Shown piece after piece: positions 1 through 9,827 of a stretch of 64,000 nt of DNA. Source of the DNA: Enterococcus sp. 5H (GTDB lineage: Bacteria; Bacillota; Bacilli; Lactobacillales; Enterococcaceae). The translations under genes and the position numbers were made by a program. Position 1 is the stretch's first letter, and each line of letters begins with the position of its first letter. The notes beneath the pieces were generated by a model, which made no database searches, was not told the DNA's origin, and saw only the letters and a list, made by a program, of their open reading frames with translations. The stretch spans positions 1 to 64,000 of the forward strand of contig NZ_AMDP01000026.1 of the NCBI RefSeq assembly GCF_028128615.1. Reading direction: 5' to 3'.

Positions 1-798
<798 letters not shown>

Positions 799-815
799 TT
801 TATTGTATCGAAATG

Positions 816-858
816 AAAGACAGTAAGTGGAATTGACACTTGCTGTCTTCTTTTGCTT
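816..858 (+). terminator. Rho-independent terminator of the GH1 gene
   Basis: A 12-bp stem AGACAGTAAGTG / CACTTGCTGTCT (one G-T pair) with a 7-nt loop is followed by a T-rich tract. Confidence 0.85.
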
Positions 859-938
859 TAAAAATCAACAATTGTAGATGTAACCTGTTACGCAAAATGA
901 AACAAAATACAGGCTGCTTTGTTCCTTATCAATTGTTT

Positions 939-976
939 AGAAAGCGCTTTTAATCACTTGGGTTTAGCAGTATGCT
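939..976 (+). promoter_or_regulatory. Candidate CcpA site (cre) and promoter of the agmatine operon
   Basis: Positions 939-952 read AGAAAGCGCTTTTA, a near-palindrome around AAAGCGCTTT that resembles the catabolite-responsive element. A plausible promoter follows: TTTTAA at 948-953, a 17-nt spacer and TATGCT at 971-976. The cre would overlap the -35 box, which fits repression by CcpA when preferred sugars are present. Carbon repression of agmatine catabolism is known in Enterococcus faecalis; the site itself is inferred from sequence. Confidence 0.6.
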
Positions 977-1039
977 TAATACGTCAAAGGGAATACTCGA
1001 GGATCCGACAATAACAAACAAAGATTGGTGGAAAGAAAA

Positions 1040-2068
1040 ATGAATAAAAGAGATTTTGTAGATACAAATGATTTTACTAAAGCAGAGATCAATTATTTAA
1101 TTCAATTAGCTTTAAAATTAAAAGAATCTATTAAAAATGGGTATTATCCGCCTTTATTAAAAGAAAAAACATTAGGGATGATATTTGAGCAATCTTCGAC
1201 ACGGACTAGAGTTTCGTTTGAAACAGCTATGACTCAGCTTGGCGGACATGCTCAATATCTAGCACCAGGACAAATTCAATTGGGAGGACATGAATCATTG
1301 GGAGACACAGCACAAGTGTTGTCTCGTTTAGTTGATATTTTAATGGCACGTGTTGAACGGCATCAAACTATTGTAGATTTAGCAAAAGATGCAACTATTC
1401 CAGTCATTAATGGGATGAGTGATTATAATCATCCAACGCAAGAACTGGGCGATATTATAACTATGACAGAACATTTACCTGCTGGGAAAAAATTAAGTGA
1501 TTGTAAAATTGTTTTTGTTGGAGATGCAACGCAAGTTTGTGTTTCTACCATGTTTATAGCAACAAAAATGGGCATGGACTTTGTTCAGTTTGGACCAAAA
1601 GGCTTCCAAATCAAAGAAGAAACTTTAGCAATTGGACGTAAAAATGCTGAACTTTCTGGCGGTAGTGTGCTAATTACAGAAGATGCTGATGAAGCAATGA
1701 AAGATGCAGATTTTATCTATACCGATGTTTGGTACGGTTTATATGAAGCTGAATTATCTGAAGAAGAACGGATGGCTACTTTCTATCCAAAATATCAAGT
1801 GAATAAAGAGTTAATAGCTAAAGCAGCGCCACATGTAAAATTCTTGCATTGCTTGCCTGCGACTAGAGGCGAAGAAGTTACAGATGAAGTGTTAGATGCA
1901 CCATATTCTGTTGTATTGGATGAAGCTGAAAATCGTTTAACAGCAATGCGTGCGTTACTTGTTTATTTCTTAAATCCGTATTTGAACTATGCGAGTGAAG
2001 CGGTTGGCTTACAGTATGATGCTGAATTTGAATTAATGTTAAGAAATGTGGTTATTGACGCTAAGTGA
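1040..2068 (+). CDS. aguB: Putrescine carbamoyltransferase
   Basis: This enzyme converts N-carbamoylputrescine plus phosphate to putrescine and carbamoyl phosphate in the agmatine deiminase pathway. The protein (342 aa) has the transcarbamoylase carbamoyl-phosphate loop [10 protein letters not shown], the [10 protein letters not shown] motif and [11 protein letters not shown]. The latter and its long C-terminal helix fit putrescine carbamoyltransferase rather than ornithine carbamoyltransferase, and the operon context supports this. The ATG at 1040 is preferred because GGTGGAAAG lies at good distance; a TTG at 1025 would place the start inside that site. It is first in the operon, 82 nt before the antiporter gene. 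Confidence 0.93.
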   Translation: MNKRDFVDTNDFTKAEINYLIQLALKLKESIKNGYYPPLLKEKTLGMIFEQSSTRTRVSFETAMTQLGGHAQYLAPGQIQLGGHESLGDTAQVLSRLVDILMARVERHQTIVDLAKDATIPVINGMSDYNHPTQELGDIITMTEHLPAGKKLSDCKIVFVGDATQVCVSTMFIATKMGMDFVQFGPKGFQIKEETLAIGRKNAELSGGSVLITEDADEAMKDADFIYTDVWYGLYEAELSEEERMATFYPKYQVNKELIAKAAPHVKFLHCLPATRGEEVTDEVLDAPYSVVLDEAENRLTAMRALLVYFLNPYLNYASEAVGLQYDAEFELMLRNVVIDAK

Positions 2069-2081
2069 ATCTAATTAGAGG

Positions 2082-2120
2082 AGGAGAAGAGGCTGACTAT
2101 CAATTGTTATCACTTCTCCT
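2082..2120 (+). promoter_or_regulatory. Intercistronic hairpin between aguB and aguD
   Basis: AGGAGAAG at 2082-2089 pairs with CTTCTCCT at 2113-2120 around a 23-nt loop. No strong T-run follows, so a processing or stability hairpin is more likely than a full terminator. It also holds the GGAGG-like sequence after the aguB stop. Confidence 0.4.
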
Positions 2121-2150
2121 TACTCTTTAATCGAAAGGTGCGTACAAAAC

Positions 2151-3560
2151 ATGAAAGAAAAAAAGAAATTTCGGTTGTTTGACGCAGTTCTAATGGCTGT
2201 TGTAGTCATTTTAGTTGTTGAATCTGCTGCACCAGCGGCAGCGATAGGTTCATCACAATTTTTTTGGTGGGGAATTCTTTTGATTCTATTTTTTCTACCT
2301 TATGGGCTGATTTCAGCTGAGTTAGGAACAACATATACAGGAGACGGTGGGATTTATGATTGGGTAAAAATGGCATTTGGTCGTCGGTGGGGTGCGCGAG
2401 TAGCTTGGTTTTATTGGATTAATTTTCCAATTTGGATGGCTAGTCTAGCTGTCTTATTCACAGAAGTTATGACACAAATTTTTAATCTTGAATTAGGAAC
2501 ACCGATTTTGATTGTTCTTCAGCTTATTTTTATTTGGGTCGTTACATTGATTAGTTGCTATCCAGTAAGTGATAGTAAATGGATTCTAAATATTGCAGCC
2601 TTTGCGAAAGTAGCAATTATGGTGTGTTTAGGCGTATTAGGAATTTATCATGCAGTGACAAAAGGAATGGCCAATGATTTCTCTGGAAAAGCTTTGTTAC
2701 CAAGTTTTGATTTGAATAGTTTAAGCTTTATCTCCGTCATTTTGTTCAACTTTTTAGGGTTTGAAGTGGTTACGACGTTAGCAGGTGATATGGAAAATCC
2801 GAAAAAACAAATTCCTCAAGCGATTATTTATGGCGGGATTTTGATTGCATTCTTTTATCTATTTGCAGCTTTCGGTATGGGAGCAGCTGTGCCAGCAGAC
2901 CAACTTTCAACATCTGGTGGATTGATAGACAGCTTTATCTTATTAGTTGGTGGAATTAACCCATTTGTGATTATTATTGGTTTGTTGTTTATGTATACTT
3001 TAGCGGCAAATTTAATTTCATGGGCACTGGGTGTGAATTATGTAGCTTTTTACGCAGCCAAAAATCATGATTTACCAAAAATCTTTGCGAAAGAAAATCC
3101 GAAAAATGAAATGCCAGTCGGCGCTTCGATGGTAAATGGAATTGTCGCATCTGTTTTGGTAGTAGCAGCACCATTTATTCCAAATGAGAATATTTTCTGG
3201 GCATTTTTTGCACTGAATGTTGTCGCATTGCTACTTTCTTACATTATGATGTTTCCAGCATTTTTAAAATTACGTAAAATTGATCCTGATAAAGAACGAC
3301 CGTTTAAAGTTCCAGGTGGAGCAGGATTGTTAAAAGTATTTACGTATGTCCCTTTTATCCTATTGATAGTTACATTATTCTTCTCAATTGTTCCATTGTC
3401 AGGCTCTGAACTTAATGAAAAAATTCCGATCTTAATTGGAACCGTTGCAGCAGCAATCATTGGAGAGTTTTGTATTCGATTAGGCGACAAAGAATATAAG
3501 AAAAAACAGCAAATAGAAAAAAATAATATTAAAGGAGTTTCTGAAAATGAACACAATTGA
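2151..3560 (+). CDS. aguD: Agmatine/putrescine antiporter (APC superfamily)
   Basis: A 469-aa membrane protein with about twelve hydrophobic segments, belonging to the amino acid/polyamine/organocation permeases. In this pathway it would import agmatine and export putrescine. The N-terminal helix break [10 protein letters not shown] and a ribosome site (GAAAGGTG at 2134-2141) support the start. Its 3' end overlaps aguA by 14 nt, so the two are translated from one message. Assignment to agmatine/putrescine exchange rests on operon position between aguB and aguA, the order known from E. faecalis. Confidence 0.9.
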   Translation: MKEKKKFRLFDAVLMAVVVILVVESAAPAAAIGSSQFFWWGILLILFFLPYGLISAELGTTYTGDGGIYDWVKMAFGRRWGARVAWFYWINFPIWMASLAVLFTEVMTQIFNLELGTPILIVLQLIFIWVVTLISCYPVSDSKWILNIAAFAKVAIMVCLGVLGIYHAVTKGMANDFSGKALLPSFDLNSLSFISVILFNFLGFEVVTTLAGDMENPKKQIPQAIIYGGILIAFFYLFAAFGMGAAVPADQLSTSGGLIDSFILLVGGINPFVIIIGLLFMYTLAANLISWALGVNYVAFYAAKNHDLPKIFAKENPKNEMPVGASMVNGIVASVLVVAAPFIPNENIFWAFFALNVVALLLSYIMMFPAFLKLRKIDPDKERPFKVPGGAGLLKVFTYVPFILLIVTLFFSIVPLSGSELNEKIPILIGTVAAAIIGEFCIRLGDKEYKKKQQIEKNNIKGVSENEHN

Positions 3561-4638
3561 TAGTTCACCAAAAAAAGATGGCTTTCGGATGCCAGGAGAA
3601 TTTGAACCTCATCAAGGTGTCTATATTTTATGGCCGGAACGGCCAGATAATTGGCGCAATGGCGGTAAGCCTGCTCAGAAAACGTTTGTAGATGTAGCCG
3701 TTGCAATCAGTGAATTTGAACCAGTCACAGTTGGAGTTTCTGCGGAACAGTATGATAATGCCAGACATATGCTGCCAGAAGTCATTCGGGTTATCGAAAT
3801 CGCCAATGATGATGCATGGGTTCGTGATTGTGGCCCGACTTTTGTTAAAAATGACGATGGTGAGATTCGCGGTGTCGATTGGACGTTTAATTCATGGGGC
3901 GGTTTGATTGATGGCTTGTATTTTCCTTGGGATAAAGATGATCAAGTCGCACAAAAAATCTGTGAAGTAGAGTGGAAAGATCGCTATCGCTTAAATGATT
4001 TTGTTTTAGAAGGCGGCTCAATTCACGTCGATGGTGAAGGCACTTTAATCACAACGGAAGAATGTTTATTGTCAGAAGGCAGAAATGCCCAGTTATCCAA
4101 AGAACAAATCGAACAAGTATTAAAAGAATATCTGTCACTTGAAAAAATTATTTGGCTAAAACGTGGCATTTATTTGGATGAAACCAATGGTCATGTAGAT
4201 AATATCATTAATATCGTAAAACCAGGTGAAGTCGTTTTAGCTTGGACAGACGATGAAACAGATCCTCAATACGAAATTTCCAGAGAATGTTTAGCTATTT
4301 TGGAAAACGAACCAGACGCAAAAGGTCGTAAATTGATTGTTCACAAATTACATGTACCGAAACCAGTATTGATTACAGAAGCAGAAAGTCAAGGTGTAGA
4401 TGCTGTTGACGGTACATTACCAAGAGAGAAAGGCGACCGATTGGCTGCTAGCTATGCGAATTACTATACGGCAAATGGGGGCGTTATTGTGCCAACTTTT
4501 GATGATCCTAATGATAAAAAAGCATTAGATCTTTTACAAGAATTGTATCCTGATCGGAAAGTTGTTGGAGTACCAGCACGAGAAATTTTACTAGGTGGCG
4601 GTAATATTCATTGTATTACCCAACAAGTGCCAAAATGA
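3547..4638 (+). CDS. aguA: Agmatine deiminase (catalytic copy, AguA1)
   Basis: Hydrolyses agmatine to N-carbamoylputrescine and ammonia, which raises internal pH. The protein has 363 aa, the usual length. Residues expected for the guanidine-modifying family are all present: Asp94 (WVRDCGPT), Glu155 and Gly157 (LEGGSIH), His216 and Asp218 (TNGHVDN), and the nucleophile Cys356 (GGGNIHCI). The start is preceded by AAAGGAG within the end of aguD. Eleven bases separate it from arcC. A diverged paralogue at 5700 lacks the catalytic histidine, so this copy should carry the activity. Confidence 0.95.
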   Translation: MNTIDSSPKKDGFRMPGEFEPHQGVYILWPERPDNWRNGGKPAQKTFVDVAVAISEFEPVTVGVSAEQYDNARHMLPEVIRVIEIANDDAWVRDCGPTFVKNDDGEIRGVDWTFNSWGGLIDGLYFPWDKDDQVAQKICEVEWKDRYRLNDFVLEGGSIHVDGEGTLITTEECLLSEGRNAQLSKEQIEQVLKEYLSLEKIIWLKRGIYLDETNGHVDNIINIVKPGEVVLAWTDDETDPQYEISRECLAILENEPDAKGRKLIVHKLHVPKPVLITEAESQGVDAVDGTLPREKGDRLAASYANYYTANGGVIVPTFDDPNDKKALDLLQELYPDRKVVGVPAREILLGGGNIHCITQQVPK

Positions 4639-4648
4639 GGAGACAACT

Positions 4649-5593
4649 ATGAAAATGAAAAAACGAATCGTTGTAGCTCTTGGCGGTAATGCAATTTTAA
4701 CAACAGATGCAAGTGCTGAAGCTCAGCAACAAGCGCTAAGAAATACAGCTTATTATCTTGCTGATTTTATTGAGGCGGGTCATGAATTGATTATTACACA
4801 TGGCAATGGACCACAAGTCGGAAATTTATTATTGCAGCAGCAATTAGGTGCAACAGAGAAAAATCCAGCGATGCCGTTAGATACAGCCGTTGCAATGACA
4901 CAAGGAAGTATCGGATATTGGCTGGATAATGCGCTAGTAAATGAGTTGAGACAACGAGGCATTCAAAAATCTACGGTGACTCTACTAACTCAAGTTGTTG
5001 TTAGCGAAAAAGATCCGGCATTTCAAGAACCTAGTAAACCAGTAGGACCATTTTTAACTGAAGATGAGATGAAAGAAGAACAACAAAAAACTTCAGCCAT
5101 CTACAAAGAAGATGCTGGACGAGGTTATCGAAAAGTAGTTCCTTCACCGATGCCGATGGATATTGTAGAGCATCCAGTGATTAAGCAGTTAGTGGAAAAT
5201 GATATTATCACTATTGCAGGCGGTGGTGGTGGTATTCCGGTCGTCAATAAAGATGGCAAATATCAAGGTGTTGAAGCTGTAATTGATAAAGATTTTGCTT
5301 CAGAAAAAATTGCTGCTTTAGTTCAGGCTGATTTACTTGTGATCTTAACTGGAGTGGATCATGTTAGTATTAATTTTAACCAGCCAAATCAGACAGAGCT
5401 AAAAAAAGTAAGCATCACTGATATGGAAAATTATATTAAAGAAGCTCAATTTGCACCGGGTAGTATGTTACCAAAAGTTGAGGCAGCAATAACCTTTATT
5501 AAGGAAAATCCAGCAGGAAAAGCAGTGATTACCTCCCTAGAAAATATTCAAAATTTACTAAATGAAGAAACGGGAACAATTATCACCGCTTAG
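4649..5593 (+). CDS. arcC: Carbamate kinase
   Basis: Uses carbamoyl phosphate made by AguB to phosphorylate ADP, releasing ammonia and CO2; this is the ATP-yielding step of agmatine fermentation. The 314-aa protein begins [13 protein letters not shown] and contains the [11 protein letters not shown] and [10 protein letters not shown] motifs of amino acid kinases. ATG 4649 sits behind GAGGAGAC; an upstream in-frame start at 4595 would overlap aguA by 44 nt and has no good ribosome site. A terminator follows, so later genes may be partly uncoupled. It could be named aguC by context. Confidence 0.94.
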   Translation: MKMKKRIVVALGGNAILTTDASAEAQQQALRNTAYYLADFIEAGHELIITHGNGPQVGNLLLQQQLGATEKNPAMPLDTAVAMTQGSIGYWLDNALVNELRQRGIQKSTVTLLTQVVVSEKDPAFQEPSKPVGPFLTEDEMKEEQQKTSAIYKEDAGRGYRKVVPSPMPMDIVEHPVIKQLVENDIITIAGGGGGIPVVNKDGKYQGVEAVIDKDFASEKIAALVQADLLVILTGVDHVSINFNQPNQTELKKVSITDMENYIKEAQFAPGSMLPKVEAAITFIKENPAGKAVITSLENIQNLLNEETGTIITA

Positions 5594-5596
5594 TTT

Positions 5597-5637
5597 AAAA
5601 AGAGTAGGAGCAAAGACTAGTTTCTACTCTTTTTTTC
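5597..5637 (+). terminator. Terminator after arcC
   Basis: Stem AAAAGAGTAG / CTACTCTTTT with a 16-nt loop runs into a T-tract. It splits the agmatine locus into aguB-aguD-aguA-arcC and aguA2-regulator. Confidence 0.8.
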
Positions 5638-5651
5638 TGATATATTAAAAA

Positions 5652-5666
5652 CAGAAACGCTTACAT
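5652..5666 (-). promoter_or_regulatory. Weak cre-like site ahead of the second aguA copy
   Basis: On the minus strand ATGTAAGCGTTTCTG resembles the CcpA consensus in its left half and core but misses two bases at the right end. It lies between the arcC terminator and the next gene, where a separate promoter would be expected. No convincing -35/-10 pair was seen. Confidence 0.3.
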
Positions 5667-5699
5667 AAAAAGAATAGTGAATTAAGGAGCGTATCCCTT

Positions 5700-6797
5700 A
5701 TGAAAATAAAAAATAGTAATCCAAAAAAAGATAATTTTCGAGTGCCGGGTGAATTTGAGTTTCATAAAGAAGCCTATATGATCTGGCCTGAACGGGCTGA
5801 CAATTGGCGCAATGGTGGAAAACCAGCTCAGCACGCTTACGCTGAAGTTGCTAAAGCAATTGCTCAATTTGAACCAGTTACAATGTTAGTTTCTGCTAAA
5901 CAGTATAAAAATGCACGACAATTTTTACCAGAATCGATTCGGGTAATGGAAATGAGCAACAATGATGCTTGGATTAAAGATTATGGTCCAGTTTACACAA
6001 TCAATGAAGCTGGAGAAGTTAGAGGTGTTGACTGGCGTTTTAATGCGTGGGGGGGCTTATTGGATGGGTTGTATTTTCCTTGGGATCAAGATGATTTAAT
6101 TGCTGAAAAATTATGTGAATTTAACCGAATCGATTATTACTCATTAGAATCGTTTATTTTAGAAGGTTGTTCCATACATTTGGACGGCGATGGCACACTT
6201 TATACCACGGAAGAAGTTTTACTTTCAGAAGGGAGAAACGGACAATATTCAAAATCTGAAATTGAAGCGGTATTGAAAGCATACTGTAATGTAGAAAAAA
6301 TAATTTGGCTTAAGCAAGGATTCTTTTTAGATGAAACGAATGGTGATATTGATAATATGTTAAATGTTGTGAGACCGGGGGAACTTGTTTTAACTTGGAC
6401 AGATGATCCAGAAGATCCGCAGTACGAAATTTCAAGAGCAGCATACGAACAATTAAAAAACGAAACAGATGCAAAGGGCCGGAAACTAATAATACATAAA
6501 ATGCTGATGCCGGAACCAATGTATATTACAACAGAAGAAAGCCAAGGGGTTGATCCTGTAAATGGTATGTTGCCGCGTTTTCCCGGTGACCGTTTAACTG
6601 CTACTTATGTAAGTTATTATTCGGCTAACGGCGGCATTGTTTTTCCATTATTTAATGATAAAAATGATTTAGCAGCAGAAAGTTTGTTAAAAAAAATCTA
6701 TCCTGAGCGTAAAATTGTTGGTGTGAACGCCCGTGAAATTTTGCTTGGCGGTGGAAATATTCATTGTATCGCGCAAAGTATCCCAGAAAAAGCATAG
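5700..6797 (+). CDS. Agmatine deiminase paralogue, probably inactive (AguA2)
   Basis: A 365-aa relative of the upstream AguA, colinear over its whole length. It keeps Asp94, Glu155, Asp218 and the nucleophile Cys356 (GGGNIHCI). However, the catalytic histidine is aspartate (TNGDIDN, position 216), Gly157 is cysteine (LEGCSIH) and Arg93 is lysine (WIKDYGP). Loss of the histidine should abolish normal deiminase chemistry. Listeria monocytogenes has the same gene order, and its AguA2 is reported inactive with a Cys at position 157 (recalled knowledge). The frame is intact with a good ribosome site (AAGGAGCG), so a structural or regulatory role is possible. It ends 12 nt before the regulator gene. 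Confidence 0.85.
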   Translation: MKIKNSNPKKDNFRVPGEFEFHKEAYMIWPERADNWRNGGKPAQHAYAEVAKAIAQFEPVTMLVSAKQYKNARQFLPESIRVMEMSNNDAWIKDYGPVYTINEAGEVRGVDWRFNAWGGLLDGLYFPWDQDDLIAEKLCEFNRIDYYSLESFILEGCSIHLDGDGTLYTTEEVLLSEGRNGQYSKSEIEAVLKAYCNVEKIIWLKQGFFLDETNGDIDNMLNVVRPGELVLTWTDDPEDPQYEISRAAYEQLKNETDAKGRKLIIHKMLMPEPMYITTEESQGVDPVNGMLPRFPGDRLTATYVSYYSANGGIVFPLFNDKNDLAAESLLKKIYPERKIVGVNAREILLGGGNIHCIAQSIPEKA

Positions 6798-6809
6798 GAG
6801 GGGAAGAGA

Positions 6810-7607
6810 ATGGACTTTTTTGAAGTAGTGAACCCTCGTGTTTCAGAGTTAACTAAAAATGAGCATTTATTATTTGATTATGTTGTGAAAAATTTAAATG
6901 AAATAAAAAATAAAAGTATTCGAGAAGTGGCAGATGATTGTTTTGTATCAACAACGACGTTCCTTCGTTTTGTTAGAAAAATTGGTTTTTCTGGTTATAG
7001 TGAATTTACAACTGTGATCAAATATACCTTGTTAAACCAAAAAACAGAAGAGAAAGTTAGTCCTTTTGTGGTCTCTCAAAGAGAGTATCGGGAAGAATAT
7101 TTAAAAAATATCAATGAATCTGTTCGAGTAATCGATAAAAGCAGCTTAACTGCTGTAGCAGATTATTTAAAACAAAAACCAGTAATTTATCTATTCGCTA
7201 AAGGAATGAATAAACAGTTAATGCAATATGTAAAATACTTGTTTGCGGCTGCTGGTTTTTTAGTCGTTTTTCCAGAAGACCAATCCATGAGAACCATTGT
7301 TCAACAGCAAATTCATTCTGAAGATATTGTTTTTATTCTAACGTATCAGGGAAAAGATCAAGAATGGATTCAGTTATTACAGCAATTGAAAAATACTGTT
7401 CATCCACTGCTGGTGTCGATTACAGGAGCAGATAATAATGTCGTCCAAAATATGAGTGATATAAATTTTTATGTTTTTACTGATGAACTATTTTTAAATA
7501 AAATGGAAATTACGTCACATATTTCAATGTTGGCGATTTTAGAATTAATTTTGTACCAGTTTTTAGATAGCGCTGGTGAAGGAGAGTATCACTTGGTCTT
7601 TAAGTAG
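6810..7607 (+). CDS. RpiR/MurR-family transcriptional regulator
   Basis: A 265-aa protein with an N-terminal helix-turn-helix of the RpiR family (IREVADDCFVSTTTFLRFVRKIGF, about residues 35-58) and a C-terminal SIS-type sugar-phosphate-binding domain (about 110-250). It lies directly behind aguA2 with a strong ribosome site (AGGAGGGGA) and is followed by a terminator. Position suggests it controls the agmatine locus, as in Listeria, whereas E. faecalis uses a LuxR-type AguR. What the SIS domain binds is unknown. Confidence 0.85.
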   Translation: MDFFEVVNPRVSELTKNEHLLFDYVVKNLNEIKNKSIREVADDCFVSTTTFLRFVRKIGFSGYSEFTTVIKYTLLNQKTEEKVSPFVVSQREYREEYLKNINESVRVIDKSSLTAVADYLKQKPVIYLFAKGMNKQLMQYVKYLFAAAGFLVVFPEDQSMRTIVQQQIHSEDIVFILTYQGKDQEWIQLLQQLKNTVHPLLVSITGADNNVVQNMSDINFYVFTDELFLNKMEITSHISMLAILELILYQFLDSAGEGEYHLVFK

Positions 7608-7649
7608 CCAAAAAATAGTACATTTATTTGTGAAAATTTTCTCAATGCT

Positions 7650-7697
7650 AAAAAAGCATGAAGACAGCCTAATCCGTTGTCCTCACGCTTTTTATTT
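7650..7697. terminator. Bidirectional terminator between the RpiR gene and a minus-strand unit
   Basis: AAAAAGC and TGA/GACA segments pair with TGTC/TCA and GCTTTTT around a 10-nt loop. T-runs follow on both strands, so it serves the regulator gene on plus and the small peptide gene on minus. Confidence 0.8.
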
Positions 7698-7708
7698 GAC
7701 AAATTATT

Positions 7709-7816
7709 TTATCGTTTTCCATAAACATGTTGTTTTTTCGGCATATGTTTCAATACTGAATAGGTAGCAAATGTAATTGCAGACAAAGTGGCTCCTGTAA
7801 CAAATAGTTTTTTCAT
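7709..7816 (-). CDS. Small membrane peptide, 35 aa
   Basis: This short frame reads MKKLFVTGATLSAITFATYS and continues with a basic tail ending PKKQHVYGKR. It has one hydrophobic segment (about residues 4-22). AAGGGATG lies about 8 nt upstream of the ATG. It sits between the tRNA-like RNA at 7869-7957 and the shared terminator, on the same strand, so both may lie on one transcript. The function is unknown. The layout resembles the 29-aa peptide at 16564 and the 36-aa peptide at 40359 (short N-terminus, one TM, lysine-rich tail), without clear identity. Confidence 0.6.
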   Translation of the reverse strand: MKKLFVTGATLSAITFATYSVLKHMPKKQHVYGKR

Positions 7817-7868
7817 AGTACTTCATCCCTTCAATTTTTTTATATTCAAGTGCCAAAATCGCACGTAC

Positions 7869-7957
7869 GTGGACGGTAGGATTCGAACCTACACCTCACT
7901 TGGTCGAGAATAAACATCCGTTAGTCCTCAAAGAGTTTTAACACCACGTTCATCCAC
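7869..7957 (-). ncRNA. tRNA-like RNA without a recognisable anticodon arm
   Basis: Read on the minus strand, the 89-nt element opens with GTGGATG, which pairs with CGTCCAC at its end to form a 7-bp acceptor stem with one T-G pair. Just inside the 3' strand is a perfect T-arm, GTAGG-TTCGAAT-CCTAC. These parts are in exact tRNA register. The 58-nt interior does not form a normal D-arm or a 5-bp/7-nt anticodon arm; it offers hairpins GTTA/TAAC and CTC/GAG instead. U8 and an encoded CCA are absent. It could be a decayed tRNA, a pseudo-tRNA with a regulatory role, or a tRNA mimic. Confidence 0.5.
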
Positions 7958-7982
7958 AAAAGTTTTTGTTTGTTTACTATGA

Positions 7983-8007
7983 TTAAACTATAACCTTAAT
8001 AGTTTAA
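7983..8007. promoter_or_regulatory. 25-bp perfect inverted repeat, possible operator
   Basis: TTAAACTAT at 7983-7991 and ATAGTTTAA at 7999-8007 form a perfect 9-bp palindrome with a 7-bp spacer. It lies just upstream, on the minus strand, of the tRNA-like element. No T-run follows, so an operator is more likely than a terminator. The binding protein is unknown. Confidence 0.45.
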
Positions 8008-8134
8008 ACCAAACATAAAAATCTTTGAAAAAAGTGTGAATTCGTTTGAAGTTGCTATGAAGATTATTAAGAGAGTATTTCAAGCTAAAGAAGTCAAAAT
8101 CTGAGCGATTGCAACTAAAAAGTCAGTTTGACTA

Positions 8135-8143
8135 TGGTATAAT
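8135..8143 (+). promoter_or_regulatory. Extended -10 promoter of the GAF-domain gene
   Basis: TGGTATAAT is a consensus extended -10 about 50 nt ahead of the gene. The -35 region is poor, as is common with extended -10 promoters. Confidence 0.65.
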
Positions 8144-8191
8144 ATAAAAATTAATGAACCGATTATTTTTTGAAAAGAAAGTGGGAGAACA

Positions 8192-8671
8192 GTGTTTAAA
8201 ACGAAAGAAGAGAAAATAGCCGCATATGAGTTAATGATTCAACAACAAGCAGCAATTATTGAAATTGAACATGATCAGATTGCTAATTTAGCGAATTCAT
8301 CAGCATTAATGGCAGATACCTTACCGAATACTGTTTTCGCTGGATATTATTTATTTGATGGCGACGAACTTATTTTAGGACCGTTCCAAGGGAAAGTATC
8401 TTGCACACGAATCAAGATGGGAAAAGGTGTTTGTGGCGAGTCAGCTGAAAAACAAGAAACATTGATTGTTGAAGATGTTAAGACGCACAAAAATTATATT
8501 TCTTGTGACTCTGCTGCGCAATCCGAAATCGTTGTACCGATGGTTAAAGCTGGAAAATTATTGGGTGTTTTAGATTTGGATAGTTCTGTTACACACGGAT
8601 ATGATGAAATAGATCAAAAATACTTAGAACAATATGTGTCAGTTTTACTAAAAAATACTGATTTTATTTAA
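8192..8671 (+). CDS. msrC: Free methionine-(R)-sulfoxide reductase (GAF domain)
   Basis: A 159-aa single GAF-domain protein. Three cysteines at 71, 81 and 105 ([22 protein letters not shown]) have spacings of 10 and 24 residues, the same as Cys84/94/118 of E. coli fRMsr. That enzyme reduces free methionine-R-sulfoxide using thioredoxin, so this should be a cytoplasmic oxidative repair enzyme. It starts with GTG at 8192 behind GTGGGAG. An extended -10 promoter precedes it and it appears monocistronic. Confidence 0.88.
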   Translation: MFKTKEEKIAAYELMIQQQAAIIEIEHDQIANLANSSALMADTLPNTVFAGYYLFDGDELILGPFQGKVSCTRIKMGKGVCGESAEKQETLIVEDVKTHKNYISCDSAAQSEIVVPMVKAGKLLGVLDLDSSVTHGYDEIDQKYLEQYVSVLLKNTDFI

Positions 8672-8746
8672 TAAGCGAGCGTTCCTTTCGCGTAAACTAT
8701 TTTTCCGTGAGATAATTAACAAAAATAGAGCGAGAGGATGACTACT

Positions 8747-9166
8747 ATGTTAGAAGTTTATTTAAATTTTAAAGATCAAGCGGCAGAGGCAATTGCTTTT
8801 TATGAAACAGTTTTTGATGTGAAGAATGATGGGATTATGACGTTTAAAGATGCGCCCCAAGACCCGGATCATCCGACGCCGGATGCTTGGAAAGATTTAG
8901 TAATTAATGCATCAATGACAATTGAAGGAGTTCCTGTTATGTTCTCCGATGTACCTGATGGCATGGGCTTAACATATATTGAAGGAAATAATGTATCCTT
9001 AGTTATTAATACGACTGATGAAGCGAAAATTGATCGAATTTTTGCCAGACTAGCTGAAGGTGGAACAATTTCAATGCCGTTAGGTGAAACATTTTGGGCA
9101 AAGAAATATGGTATGGTCGTTGATAAATTTGGAATAAATTGGATGCTTAATTATGCAGATGAGTAA
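8747..9166 (+). CDS. VOC/PhnB-like glyoxalase-fold protein
   Basis: A 139-aa protein of the vicinal-oxygen-chelate fold, PhnB/3-demethylubiquinone-methyltransferase-like branch. It begins MLEVYLNFKDQAAEAIAFYE and ends in the family's typical WMLNY strand. The ATG at 8747 is chosen because GAGAGG at 8732-8737 is 9 nt away; the ATG at 8738 abuts that site. These proteins are small dimeric enzymes or binding proteins, and the substrate cannot be told from sequence. A terminator follows. Confidence 0.8.
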   Translation: MLEVYLNFKDQAAEAIAFYETVFDVKNDGIMTFKDAPQDPDHPTPDAWKDLVINASMTIEGVPVMFSDVPDGMGLTYIEGNNVSLVINTTDEAKIDRIFARLAEGGTISMPLGETFWAKKYGMVVDKFGINWMLNYADE

Positions 9167-9177
9167 TAAAAGTTAAG

Positions 9178-9209
9178 GTTTGTTGGGAAAATTCTCAACA
9201 AACTTTTTT
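9178..9209 (+). terminator. Terminator after the VOC gene
   Basis: GTTTGTTG pairs with CAACAAAC around a short loop, followed by TTTTTT. Confidence 0.85.
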
Positions 9210-9253
9210 GTTATTATGAAGAATGGAAACGATTGAAAAGGGTTGCTTGGCTC

Positions 9254-9282
9254 TTTAAAATCTATACTGATTATGTTATACT
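9254..9282 (+). promoter_or_regulatory. ssrA promoter
   Basis: TTTAAA at 9254-9259, a 17-nt spacer and TATACT at 9277-9282, with a TG extension (TGTTATACT). The tmRNA 5' end lies about 33 nt downstream. Confidence 0.65.
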
Positions 9283-9315
9283 ATTATATGCATAGAATAT
9301 GCTTTTAATCCTAAC

Positions 9316-9680
9316 GGGGGCGTTACGGATTCGACAGGCATAGTTGAGCTTGAATTGCGCTTCGTAGGTTACGTCTACGTAAAAACGTTACAGTTAAATA
9401 TAACTGCTAAAAACGAAAACAATACTTTCGCTTTAGCTGCGTAAAACCAGCGGGTGAAGATCCTCCCGGCATCGCCCATGTGCTCGGGTAAGGGTCTCAA
9501 ATTAAGTGGGATACGCTAAATTTTTCCGTCTGTAAAATTTAGAAGAGATCATCAGACTAGCAAAAGTTTGGGCCTGTTATGCGGCATGAACTTAAGCGAA
9601 CCTTTAAAATAGTATGACTATGAGTGTAGAAGTTTAAGTGACAATATGTTTGGACGCGGGTTCGACTCCCGCCGCTTCCA
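9316..9680 (+). ncRNA. ssrA: tmRNA
   Basis: Rescues stalled ribosomes by acting first as alanyl-tRNA and then as message. The 5' end GGGGGCG pairs with CGCTTCC near the 3' end, with A as discriminator, and the T-arm GCGGG-TTCGACT-CCCGC is intact. The tag frame at 9406-9444 begins at GCT and encodes AKNENNTFALAA before TAA, close to enterococcal tags. CCA does not follow the discriminator in the DNA (TTTG does), so the end would have to be added after processing. Confidence 0.97.
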
Positions 9681-9711
9681 TTTGAAAAAAATGAGAAGTA
9701 ACATGGAAACT

Positions 9712-9759
9712 AAAAAAACAGCTATAAACGCTTTTAACTAAACGTTTATAGCTGTTTTT
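9712..9759. terminator. Terminator of ssrA, also usable from the minus strand
   Basis: A long perfect stem, AAAAACAGCTATAAACG with its complement, around a 12-nt loop. T-runs lie on both sides, so it can also end the minus-strand bacteriocin-like operon. Confidence 0.9.
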
Positions 9760-9827
9760 CTGTTTTCAGTTTGTGTTTAAGGTCTATATCCAAAAGTAGC
9801 TACAACAACCAACATTTTTTCATTTAA

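Noticed and set aside
7576-7767. 63-codon plus-strand frame after the RpiR gene
   Set aside because: It overlaps the regulator end, runs through the bidirectional terminator and is antisense to the 35-aa peptide gene.
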